Shown in pieces: positions 38,700-51,000 of a stretch of 64,000 nucleotides of DNA (the stretch's first letter is position 1; every line of letters begins with the position of its first letter). The DNA lies in the NCBI RefSeq assembly GCF_002879855.1, contig NZ_PNYB01000005.1, positions 62,001 to 126,000 on the forward strand, read 5' to 3'. Both the position numbers and the translations under genes were made by a program. The notes beneath the pieces were generated by a model that did no database searches, had not been told where the DNA came from, and saw only the letters and a list, made by a program, of their open reading frames with translations. The DNA comes from Trinickia soli. GTDB lineage: Bacteria > Pseudomonadota > Gammaproteobacteria > Burkholderiales > Burkholderiaceae.

Positions 38700-39008
38700 C
38701 TATCGTCTCGCAGTGCCTCGTATTTGCGACGTAACAATGTAAGCCGCCCCGAGTTCGTCCTGTAATTGGTGTGCCAACGTCATCCCCTCATTTCTGAATT
38801 CATTGGCCGCCGTTTCGCTTGCGAACCCGGAGTTTGCCGGATCATCCATATCAAGCGTTGCATCAAACTTGGCAGCCCACATCATCAGCCGCTCTTTCAG
38901 CAAGGACGATATCGGTAACTCACCTGGATCGATGTTCCCCACCTCCCCCGGAGAAGCCTCCCAAAGAGGGTAACACTGGTAGTCTGCCATCAACTTGATC
39001 ATTCTCAT
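38700..39008 (-). CDS. cdiI: CDI immunity protein of the main cdiA
   Basis: This 102-residue soluble acidic protein starts in the ATGA overlap with the cdiA stop, the normal cdiA-cdiI arrangement. Its core (IDPGELPISSLLKERLMMWA, then MDDPANSGFASETAANEF) resembles small immunity proteins found beside similar toxins in other proteobacteria. It should bind the C-terminal toxin of CdiA in the cytoplasm and protect sibling cells. No membrane segments are present, consistent with a cytoplasmic nuclease toxin. Confidence 0.8.
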   Translation of the reverse strand: MRMIKLMADYQCYPLWEASPGEVGNIDPGELPISSLLKERLMMWAAKFDATLDMDDPANSGFASETAANEFRNEGMTLAHQLQDELGAAYIVTSQIRGTARR

Positions 39009-42000
39009 TTTCCTCTCCCCGCAGGATTCGCCCCGACTATAAAGCCGTTGCTGCCAACTGTAACTGCAATACGCTGGGGTTGACCGTTAATCGTCACCTG
39101 ATAGATTGGCCGCCCAGTACCGCTCCCTTGATAGCCGACGATATTGCCTTCGGTAACCGCTTGCATCACGACGCTCGATATATCACGCTGTGCTACCCCT
39201 ATATTCGCAAAGTCATCGGCGTGTTCGTCAATGATATGTTGCAGCCCCGCAGTCGCATTGCCAGTTTCCATAAACACGATCTGGCCGCTAGGCGTCCTAC
39301 CCGTGGAGATAACATTCTGTGAGGTAAATTTCACGCCGTTCGCAGCAAGTGCATCCAGGTCCGCTTGACTGACCGCACTGCTTGTAGCGCCACCAAGCGA
39401 CGTTGCCGTGCGACTGCCACTTGTCGTCGGCAACACCTCACTCTGAGACGCCCCGCCCGGCAACGGACCCTCTCCGCCTCCACTGAAGGCCATCGAAGCG
39501 ATCGCAGCCGACACAAGCGATCCCGCATCGTTCGGCGTCAATACTCCCGCTTGAACTCCGGACTGAAACGCCGATACCGATGCACTAATGAGGTACCCGC
39601 GTTCGGTCGCCGTCAGGTTCGGATCGTTTTGCGCCAACCTCAGTTCCGCCAAGGTAGTCACGGCGTCTGACCGCGTGATCGTGGCTCCCGGCATTTCGAA
39701 GCCATACGCGTGGTTTAGGAGCTGCTTCTCTTTCGCGCTCAGCGTATTGTTCAGCACCTCGTTTTCAGCCGACGTCGCTCCGGCCTGCGCATTCTGTCCC
39801 GCGAGCCCTGCTGCTAACCCACCACTCAGCGTCGCGATCCCCGCCGTAATCGCATTAAACGCCGTGTTGTTATAGCTCGTCGTCTGCGTGAGCGTTCCGT
39901 TGCCGTTGTCCGTCGTGGTGACGGTCTCCGAACCGTTGTACAGACCGTCGCGAATCAGCGGCGCGACCAGCGCACTAGCCGCCCCGCCAATGGCCCCACC
40001 GCCGCACCCGGTGCCTTCCGCTGCACTGGCGGCACAGCCCAATACGCCATGCGCAGTAACATACGTGACTTCGCGCATCGCCGCGTTGAGGGACGTGTTG
40101 TCCGCGTGCCAAGCCCCGATAGCACCCGCCCCAACGGCAGCAAGATTGCTCAGCACCCCGTCCTCAAACTGTTGTCCGAAGCTTCCCCCGTAGACTGCCG
40201 TATTGACCGCTGACGAGACCAGCCCCTGCCCAATGACCTCCTCCGCGCCCTTCGCCACTTCTGCGGTCGTCGCAATGCCACTCTCCATGTCGCCACCAAC
40301 TTGCGACAACGACACGCTGTTCAGCTGTAAACCACTGTCCAAACCTTCGGTGGCCAGCGCGACTGCCCCGGCCTCTAAGACCTGGCCAAAACTAAAACCC
40401 TGCCCGCTACCCAACTGGCCCAGGGTTGATGCGAGCATCGCTCCGAGGATAGGCATGCCCAAAGCCGTAAGCGCCACCGCCGCAACCATCGACACAATCT
40501 GCTGCATCCCGAACCCGCCGGCCGCCACAAAGTGCGTGTGCAAATCGTCGCTCACCGATGTCTGCGAGAAATTGCTACCCAGATCCTGCAGCACCTGCCC
40601 CAGCAACTGTTGCGTCGCCGCGTTGTTCACCGACCCGTCCGGGTTCACCTCCTGCAACAACCCGCCGATCTGATTGAGCTGCGACACGTTCAGCGTCATC
40701 TGCCCCGCCGCCGCACTCATGAACCCGCCAGGCTGCACCGTCGTACCCGTCGTCTCCACATAGCCCGATTCGGGATCGTTGCCCGCGTTGTGCCAAATCT
40801 CCCCGACATCCACCTGGTTCTGCTGATTCGTCAGCGTCCCCGTGTTCACCGTCAACGAGCCGCCCGATGCAATCGTCCCCGTGTTCAGGATGCTGCCGCC
40901 GCTGGCCTTGTCGCCAAAGTTCAGCTTGATGCTGTCGCTCGCAACGATGTTCCCGTCCGCCGAAAGCGACGACGTATTGGCCGGCAAATACACCTGCGGC
41001 ATCAACGCCGTGATCGTCGGGCAACTGAGCGAGCCCGTCGCCTTGCACCCCGGCTCCGGCACCGTCTGCTCCACGTACCACAGCATCGGCTGCGTCAACT
41101 CGCCAATCTGCTGCTGCGTCAACGCTTGCCCCAGTTGGAGGTTGTTCGCCTTCGCGTACTCCGTCGCGTTGGCGTACAACACCACCTTCTCCTGGTCCGT
41201 CACCGACAACTGCAGTTGGCTGTCGCTCGACAAGCCATTGACGAACGTCGCCTGTCCCGTCTGTTTCAACGCCGCCGCCTGCAGCGCCGCATCTTCCGCC
41301 TGCGGGTTGTAGTAGAACAGCGACGTGCTCGGTTGAAGGTTCGACGGCAGGTTCGAGAGCAGCAGTTGCGGCGACACCGGATCGAGCGTCGTGCCCGTGC
41401 CGCCCAACACGTAGTTCACGCTCGGCAACGCGCTGTTGCTCGAGGGCGTGGCCCCTTGCGATCCAGCCGCGCCGCCCAGCGAGGTCGGAATCGACAAATC
41501 CACCGATGCACCCGGATGCGCATTCAACGGCACATTCGCCACCACTTGCGAGCTCACAGGCGGGGCCAACTCAGGACCCAGCGTCTGCTTCATCTGCGTG
41601 AGCGTGTAACCGCCCAACGTCGCCGGAATCGACAGGTTCAACCCGCCCGCGGCCGGCGCAAGACTGATCACCTGCGGCGCATTGCCCACCGTCGGCGTGT
41701 ACGTGTTCGACTTCGTGATGCCGTTGGCCAGGTTCGTGCCCGTGAGCGTGACCGATTGGCCGATCACGTTGCCCACGTTGATGATCTTGCCGCCCGAGGT
41801 CACCGTCAGGTTCGGCGCCTCGATCGTCGCCGCTATGTTGCCCACCGGCGTCGGCGGATCGATCGCGCCGCCAACGTTCGTGTAGGCGCTGCCGTAAAGC
41901 GCCGTGCATTCGGCCGCGCTGCCGCACCCCCACTGCTCGTGGCGCTTGTCCGAGCTGAACATGCCCGTCTCTTGCACCCAGTGCGAGTGCCAGTACGCGT

Positions 42001-45000
42001 TCAACGTCTGCTCCTGGTTCACCACAGGACCGGCTACGTTGACCGTCGCTTTTACGCCCGCGGTGATCAGGCTGCCCACGTTCGTCAACGTGCCTGCCTG
42101 CATGTTCAGGTCGTGGCCCGCGCTGATGATCGAGGAGTCGCCCGATTGTTGGTCGACGTAGGCCTCGCAGTAACTTTCCTTGTAGCCGCCAGCGGTCATA
42201 CACCCCGAGTACTGCTCGGCCGAGCCGTAGTTCTGGTGCACCGGCACCGGCGGGGGCAACGTGTTCGTGATCGCGCCCGAGACGTTCAGCGTGATGTCGT
42301 TGCCGGCGAGAATGTTGCCCGACGTGTTCGTCAGCGTTTGCGCAGCGGTCGTCCCGCCCGCGCTTGTGCTCACGCCCGTGACCACGATGTTGTGACCGGC
42401 AATCAGATTGCCGTACGTGTTATCAATCGTACCGGCCGAAATCGTGAGGTCATTGCCGGCGATGATGGATGCGTTGTCCTGCGTGTAGACGAACGTTGAC
42501 GTATTCGGGTTCTCGCCTCTCACGTGGCCATCGTTCTCGCACGCGACATTGCTCGTCCCGGATGCGCAACCCGCTTGGCTTGAGAAGCTCTGTGTGTGAC
42601 CGCCCTGATCGACCACGTGCGCGCCGCTCAGATTGACGTTGTTTTGCGCGTAGAGCGTGCCCTCGTTCACCAGCGAGCTTGCGCCGCCCTGCACGTCTAA
42701 GTCGTGGCCAGCGGCGATGAGCCCCGTAGCGGTGGACCAGGTCACAGTGGACACGGCTGTCGGAGCAGCGCCGGCCGACAACGTGAAAAGTGTGGGTGGC
42801 ATGGGCGTGCAACCGTAGTCCCACTGGCTGCAGGTCGTCGCGCTCGCGTAAACGCCAACCATTCCAAGTGACTTGACTGAGTTGACGAACGCCGCAAACT
42901 GACCGGGATCGACCCAGTCCACAGTATGCACGGTCGTCGTCGGAGACACCGCGCCGTTGCTCAGCGACTGGATACGCAACGCGATATCACCCGCCGCACC
43001 GATCTGGCCGCCACGATTCGACAGAGAATTCGCGACGAGGGAGATCGCGTTACCGGCCGAAATTACGCCTGATACTCCTGGCTGTTGACTGGTCGTTGTT
43101 TCATAAACCGTGGGGAGCGTAAGGGTGACGACCCCGGAGTTCCGTTGCGCAACAGGAGTCGAAACGGCAGACCAAACTGTGCCGTAATGATCGTTCCCCC
43201 AGTTATCCGTACCCAGGTATTGGCCAAAAGCCCCGAATGTCACGGTTCCAGATCCCGAGATCGGGGTTGCGGAGGGCAGCGTGCAGTCGACACGGCAAGG
43301 CGACGTACCGCCTGCCGTCTGCACGTTTTGAAGCGCCCCCCATGCACCTGTCGGCGACAGCAGATTTCCGAGCGTCGCCGTGGCATGCGCAACACCCACC
43401 CCGTAGTCGCACTCGCCGCAGCCGCCATAGGAGAAGGCCCAAGTCTGCGTCCCAACAACCCCAGACCACAGCAAGGCGGAGTCATTCACGACTTGCGTAA
43501 CGGTGGACGCCCCTGAGGGCAGGGTCTGGTCATTGACGATAGAGGCCGCATTAATGTTGACGTTGCTCGCCGCCACGATCTTCCCGCCGGTGTTATTCAC
43601 ATCCCCGGAGAAGTTGAGCGTGACGTTCCCCTGCGCCTGCGTTGTCGCGCTGGCGTTATAAAACGACGTGCCCGAGGCATTGATGTTTCCCTGCGCTTCG
43701 AGCGTGCCGAGGTTATCCACGACCCCACTCAGATTCAAATCCCCGTTCGCATGAACGAGCGCGCTGTGCCCATTCTCCAGGGCGCCGTTCAAAGCGACGG
43801 TCGAACCACCGACGATTTGTCCGTAGTTCAGAATCAGCCCATTCGAAGCCAGCGAAAATGCACCCGAACTCTGAATCGCGCCGGTAATCGTTGCGCCATT
43901 AAGCGCAGTGATCGAAGCCCCTCCGGCATTGACGTTCCACGTCCCCCCGACCGACAGCGAGTTCACCGTCATCGACAACTGCCCACCCGCATAAATCCCG
44001 CCACTCACCGCCGCCGACGGATCCCACGCCATATTCGCGAGCGAGAACGCGGCATCTTTCGCCGCACTCATCTGGCCGCTGGTGTTGTCGAAGGCGCCTG
44101 CCCCTCCGGTAACAGTCAACGACAAATTGCCCGTGGTCGCGCCGGTCTGGAACGGGTTGCCTGCAATCACCAGGCCATTCGCGTTGCCGATTGTGGCCGC
44201 TCCGATCGCGACGGCATTCGAGCCAAGAATCGTCCCGCCGCCGTTGGCGAGGTTCCCGCCGACATTGATCGTCGTAGTCTGCCCGTTGATCGTCCCGGCG
44301 TTCGTCATGTTCGACGTCGCAGTCAACGCGGTCGTGCTCGTCGAAGCGAGCGCTGCGCCCGATCCGTTTGTGATCGTTCCTCCATTGACCGTCAATGCAC
44401 CGCCGGCCAATACCTGATTGTTCGCCGAGTTCGTGAATGCGCCGCTGCCCGCATTGAACGTCGCCGCACCCGAAACCAGCGTCTGCCCCGATGTCGCGAT
44501 CGCTTGCGTAGCCGTTTCAGTCAGCGAACCGCCTACGATCATCGAACCGCTCTTCACCGTCGCGCCGCTCAACGAGGCATCGTGCGTCACGTAGATCTGC
44601 GCAGCACTCGTATCGACGGTGCCCTGCGCGGACGCCGTGAACCCTTGCGAAGCGGTGGTCGTGCCCGACACCGTCACGTTCGCGCCCGTCAGCGAGACGT
44701 TACCCGCCAACACGTTCGTGCCGCCAAGCGTCAAGCCCCGCCCCGCCGACAGCGTCGCCGCGCCGTTGCCTTGCAGATTGGCCGCAACCAGGCTGCCGTT
44801 TGTCGCGCTCAGCGTAAGCGGCCCACCAGCCGATATTCCCGAAATCGCGGTCAGGTTCTGCGAAGCCGTCGCGTTCAGCACCCTCAACGCCTTGCCCCAG
44901 CGAGAACGCGCCGCCTGCCGTAGCGTTGATCGCTTGACCGAACGCAAGCCCGCCCGCGCCTGTCATGTCTCCATCGGCTTGGAACGTGCCCGTTCCGTCG

Positions 45001-48000
45001 CCCCAAAGCGTGCCCCCGATCGACATTGCGCCGCCCGACGTCAGCCGCGTGTTTCCGTTGATCTGCGCCGCCCCAATCGACAATGCGCCCGCGGCAGTAG
45101 CCGTAAAGTTCGCCACGGCCGATACGGCGCCGTTCAATGCCATTGCGCCGTTCGTTGCCGCGAGGACGATGTCACCATTCGCGCCGAGCGCCCCGCCCAT
45201 CGTCAAATCTCGGCCCGCAGTGGCGTTGAATGCGCCGCCCGCGGTGGCCGCGCCGGCAACCGTCAGATTGCGAGCCGCAGACAACGTCGCCGCACCGCCA
45301 GCCTGCAGCGGTCCTGCAACGCTCAGATCGCCAGCACCGTTATGTCCAAGCGCCTGCAACGAAAGCGTCGCGGCTGCTTGCACGCCGCCGAACGATGCGT
45401 CGTTCGCCGCCGTCGCGTTCACGGCCGCTCCCGCTGTCAGCGCTCCCGTCACGCCGATCGAGCCGCCCGCTTGCAAGGTCGCCGCGCCGTTGCCCAATGC
45501 GATCGAAGTCGCATGCAAATCGCCGCCCGCTTTGAGTGTCCCCGCCGTGGCGTCGGATGCTTGACCGGTCACTGCGCCAAGCGTCATCGCGCCACCGGAT
45601 GTCAGATTGACGTCCCCGTTTGCGGTCGTCGCGCCACTGATTGCGAGCGATTGCGCCGACGATGCAGTCAACGCACCCTGCGTCGCAACGCCGTTCGCAG
45701 CCAACGAACCACTTCCCGCGGTCATCGATACGTTGCCGACGGAGTTCAACCCGCCCGTTTGCGTCAGGTTGCGCCCGGCAGTCAACGTTGTCGTCGCACC
45801 GCCGTTCGTCGTGCCGGCGACGGCGATGTCGCGAGCAGCCGATACCTGCAACGCACCGAGAGCCGCGACGTTGCCCGCGAACGTTGCATCTCCTCCGCCC
45901 GCATGACCTGAAGCCGTGACAGTCAGTGCCTCGCCCGCTTGAACGGTAGCCAAGGCCACGTTGTTCCCGGCCGCCACATCGATCGTTTGCGCGGCAAGCG
46001 CGCCGGTCAACGCTGTGTCGTGTCCGGCATTGATCGTCACCGCATTCCCGAACGACAGGGCGCCCGCGCCGGTGACATCGGTGCCGGCCGCCAATGAGCC
46101 GTTACCTTGCCCCGTCATCGGACCGGAGATCGTCAATGCACCGCCAGCGGTTGCGTTGATATTGCCCGCCACCGTAAGCACTGCGCCGAACGTCACATTT
46201 GCGCCTGCCGAGGCGTTCAGCGCGCCCCCGACCGTCGATGCGGTCGTTGTCGTTAAGTTACCGGCCAACGCAGAAAGCGACACATCACTCGACGCCGTCA
46301 GCGCCGAGGCCAGCATCACATTCCGACCAGCCGTCACCGAACACGATGCACCGCAGGCCAACGCACCATAGACGGTGGCATCACGTGCAGCTTGAACCGT
46401 GAACGCACCCGGTGAAGCAATCGCTCCGTTGAGCGTCACATCACCCGGGCCGCCCACAGCTGCTGTTGGGCTGCCCTTGGCGGTCAGCGCGATCGTCGTC
46501 GCCGATGTCAACGCGCCGAGCGCCATACTGCCTGCCGCCGTGGCTTGAATCGCATTCGCCTGTAGCGCACCCGCCAGATCGACATCCGCGCCTGAAAGAA
46601 GCGTCGCCGATCCACTGAACGCAGCAACGCTCGTTCCGTTCGCCGCATCGAAAATAGTTGTTCCCGCACCCAACGATCCGTTCTTTCCGACAAGCGTGCG
46701 CCCCAGCGTCAGGTTGTCGCCTGCCTGCAGCTTGACGTCGCCGGTTGCGCTCGTCGATGCGCCCAACGTCAGGTCTTGCGCCGTCGCAATCGTCAGATCG
46801 CCGCCGCTCTCGATGCCGCCTGTCGCGCTCAACGCGCCTTGCTGCGCGTTGATGGTCAGATCGCCGCCCGCGTTGATTACGCCGGGCACCGCGACGCTTC
46901 GCTGCGCCGTGAGCGTCGCCGTCGCGCCACTGCTCAGCGTGCCTTGAATCACGATGTCCTGCGCCGCCTGCGCAGTCATTGCGCCTGCTGCACCGACTGC
47001 ACCATTCACGGTAATCGTGCCGCCGCCTGCCGCACCGTTCGCCCGCAGCGCCATCGCCCCGGTCGACGCAACGTTGTTCAGCGCGAGATCGTTCGCGGCC
47101 GTCATCGTCAGACCGGCGCTCTGCGCTGGCCCCGAGAGCTGAATATCATGGCCCGCGGTAAACGTGGCGCTCTGGGCGAACCCGGTGCTGCCGCTGCCAT
47201 TCAGATCGTGTCCTGCCGTGAGCTGCCCCGTGCCTTGTCCGTTGAACGTACCGGCAAGCGTCAGGTCATTCCCTGCTGCCAACGAAGTCGCATTCGCCAC
47301 CGCGGTCTGACCGCCAAGCGTCAAGCCCGTGCCGGCCGATACGGTCAGATCATGTTCCGCATTGAGGGTGCCGCTCGACGTGAAGCTGCCCGACGACGCC
47401 GTGAGTGCCAGGTCGTTCGTCGCCTGTATGCCGCCCGTCAACGAGAGGTTGCGCGCTGCCGTGAACGTCGCCGTATCACCGCCGACAAACGCGCCGGTCA
47501 CTGCAATATCCTTCGCCGCCGTGAAGGTGGCCGCCGCAGTCGCGGCAATCTGGCCGTTCAACGTGATCGTCCCACCGCCAGCGGCGCCTTTGGCCGTCAA
47601 ATCGAGCGTCGATGTCGATTGCGCATTGGTCACCGTCAAGTCGTTGCCAGCTGTAAGCGTGACGCCCTGGCCCTGAACGTTGCCACCAAGGTCGATGTCG
47701 TGGCCCGCATCAAGCGCAGCACTTTGCACGAACACAGCGCTGCCCGCGCCGTTCAGGTCATGCCCTGCGTTCAACTGCCCGGCGCCCTGCCCGGTTACCG
47801 ATCCTGCGAGCGTGAGATCGTTGCCGGCCGTCACCGCGGTCGCGCCCACCGCCGATACCTGTCCGCCAAGCGAGACGTTCGTGTCGGCTTGCACCGACAA
47901 ATCGCCGTTCGCCGACAAGGCACCGCTCGTCGTCACATTGCCGGCCGTCGCGGTCAGCGAAACGTTTTTCGCCGCCTGTATCTGACCCGTGACGTTGACG

Positions 48001-51000
48001 TCACGCGCCCCTGTCAACGCGATGGCGTCGTTGCTCGTAAGCGTGCCATGCACGACGACGTCCTGCGCCGCGCTCGCGCTCACCACACCGTCGGCGTTCG
48101 CCTTGCCGTTGATCGTGATCGTTCCTGCGCCCGACAGACCGTTGGCCTTCAACGTCATCGCGCCCGTCGACGATGCATCGGTAAGCGAAAGGCTATTGCC
48201 GGCCGTCAGCGCAACGCTCGCGCCCTGCACCGCACCCGATAGTGCAATGTCGTGGCCAGCCGCAAACGTCGCGCTTTGCGCGAACGCTCCCCCCGCTCCC
48301 GTCAAATCATGGCCCGCGCTGAGTTGCCCCGCGCCTTGGCCGCTCAACGCACCCGACACCGTCAAGTCGTTGCCGGCAGCAAGCGTCGTCGCCTGGCCGA
48401 CATGGGTGGGGCCGCCCAACGTCAGGTTGCCGCCGGCAGTTGCATTGAAATTGCCGCCGACATCGAGCGGACCGCTTGCCGTCACGTCTGCGCCGGCCGC
48501 TGCAAGCACCAGGTCCGCGGTGGCATTGATTGCCCCCGTTACGCCGATGTTGCGCGCGCCGGCGATCGTGACCGCGCCGCCGCCCGTCAGCGTGCCCGAA
48601 ACGTTCGCGTCGCGAGCCGCATTGAGTACCGTTGCGCCCACGACCGTCGACGTCCCGTTCAGCGTAATGTCGCCAGCGCCAGCGAAGCCGAGCGCCGCAA
48701 TTGCAAGCGTCGACCCCGATTCGACGTTCGCCAGCGTTGCCGAATTGCCGGCCTGGACTTGCATCTGCCCAGCTTCCAGCACGCCGCTCAAATTCACGTC
48801 CCGACCGGCAACCAGCGTAGCTGCATGCTCGAATGCAACCGCGCCGGAGCCGGTCATGTCCACGCCGGCCGCAATCGTTCCGTCGTTCGCGACAAATGCG
48901 CCTGCGAGCGTGACGTTTTTCCCCGCGGTAAGCGTGGCCGTGCCCATGGCGCTCGTCTGGGCCGAACCGAGCGCAAGCGTTTGTCCCGCAGCGAGCGCAA
49001 GGTTGCCGTTCGTCGAAAGACCCGCGCTCGTCGAAAGCGTGCCCGTACGCGCTTGCAGCGAGGCATCCCCGACGGCGTTCACCGCGCCGTTCGCATTCAC
49101 GTTACGCTGCGCCACCGCATCGAGCGTGCTGTTGCCAGCGAAGCTGCCCGATATGGTCAGGTCGCGCGCAGCGGAGAATGTCGCAGCGCCGAACGATGAA
49201 ACGGCGCCCGCAAGCGTTACGTCACCCGCGCCGAGCAATCCGTTAGCGGAGACACTCAATGCGGCATTCGCTTGCACATTGCCGAGCGTGGCGGAATTGC
49301 CAGCCGTAATTGCAACGTTCGCGCCTTGCAGCGAACCCACGATGTTGGTGTCTGTCGCCGAAGCCAAAGCCACATCGCCGACGAAGTTGGCGCTGCCCGT
49401 CACGTCGAATTCGCCACCGGCCGATAGCGCGCCCTTACCCTTACCGCCAAGCGAACCCGTCAAGGCGATATCGCCGAGCGCAGCGAGCGTCGTGTCGCCG
49501 ACCGCCGATGTCGTACCGCCAAGCGCCATGCTGCCCGCCGCGATAGTCAACGCCGCGCTCGCAGCCAACGTCCCTGTCGAAACGTAAGCGCCGCCTGCCT
49601 GGATTGTCAGCGCTTGGGAGGTACCTGCGCTCTGCAGCGAGCCCGCGATGGTGACGTTGTGCTGCGCGGTCAGTCGCAGGGCATCCGCGGCAGCGAACGC
49701 ACCATTGACGGCGATGTCATGCGCTGCGGTCAACGTGGTTCCGCCGATCGACGAGCCATGGCCCGCCATCGTGATATCGCCACCACCCGCCACACCATTC
49801 GCCCTCACCGAAAGCGCGCCCGCGGCCTGCAAGTCGTTGATCGTCGCAGAGTTGCCGGCAGTCACCGCAACGTTCGCTCCAAGCAGTGCGCCTTTGATGT
49901 TCGTATCACCGCCCGATGTCACCGCTGCGTCTTTGGCGAAGCCCGCGCTGCCCGCGACGTCGATCTCGCCACCGGCCTTCAAAACGCCGCTTCCCTGACC
50001 CACGATCGTGCCGTTCAACGTAAGATCGCTGCCTGCGCTCAGCGCCGTATCGCCTTTGACAGACGCCGCGCCGCCGATCGTCAGCGCATTGCCAGCGCTC
50101 GCCGCCAGGGTTGTGTCCGATTGCACGCTGCCCGTCACACTGATGTCGTGCATCGCCGAGACGGAGACCGATGCCGCGGCGAGCGTGCCCGCGACCGTCG
50201 CGTCCTGCCCGGCAGACATCGTAGCGCCGCCCAGCGCGCTCACCTGCTGTGGCCCGACCGCAAGCGAGCCGCCTGCCTTCAGCGCGAGGTTGCCGTTGGT
50301 CGAGAGCGTCGCGGCAGTCGAAAGGTTTCCCGCACCCGCAGTAAGCGATACGTCGCCGACCGATGCGACCGCGCCATTCACGCTCACGTTGCGGCCTGCG
50401 TTACCCGTCACCGTATTGCCACTCGTGAAGCTGCCGTTGACGGCGATATCTCTGGCAGCCGTCATGTTGACGGCGTTCGTCGCGCTCGTCTTGCCAATCA
50501 GCGCAAGGTCACCGCCACCCGCGTTGCCGTTCGCGCTTACGGAGAGTGTCCCGGGCGTCTGAATGTCGCCAAGGCTCGCGGAATTGCCTGCCGTCACTTG
50601 CAGAGCCGCACCGTACAAGCTGCCGGTCAGCGAAACGTCATGGCCTGTCGTGAGTGAGGCCTGATTCGCAAACGCGATCGAGCCGCCGCCGGTCAAGTCG
50701 GAGCCGGCCGTGATCGTTCCACTCGATTGGCCAACAATCGAACCGGCCACCGTCAGTGCATCGGCCGACGACAACGTCATCGCGCCATTGGCTTGAACGG
50801 TGCCATTGACGAGCAGGTTTCGCTGCGCGTCGATCCTCGCAGTCGTCGACGAGGACAATATCCCGTCTACCTTTACGTCGAGCCCCGTCGTGACCGTCAC
50901 GGCCTGCTGCGCGATCACTTGCGCCGCGCTCGCGACATTCACGCTTGCGCCGGCAGTCAGCGTCAACGCGGCCGCAGCGTTCGCATTGCCGTTGAATGTG

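Noticed and set aside
40532-42499. Long Arg-rich open frames on the plus strand across cdiA (for example 655 codons here and 532 codons at 47989-49587)
   Set aside because: They mirror the repetitive GC-rich haemagglutinin coding strand and show no protein-like features of their own.
39005-44947. Treating the toxin-bearing half of cdiA as a separate gene starting at 44947
   Set aside because: The first codons (MRSVKRSTLRQAARSRWG) are out-of-frame translation of the repeat region, with no ribosome site or signal peptide. One base shift rejoins it to the upstream half.
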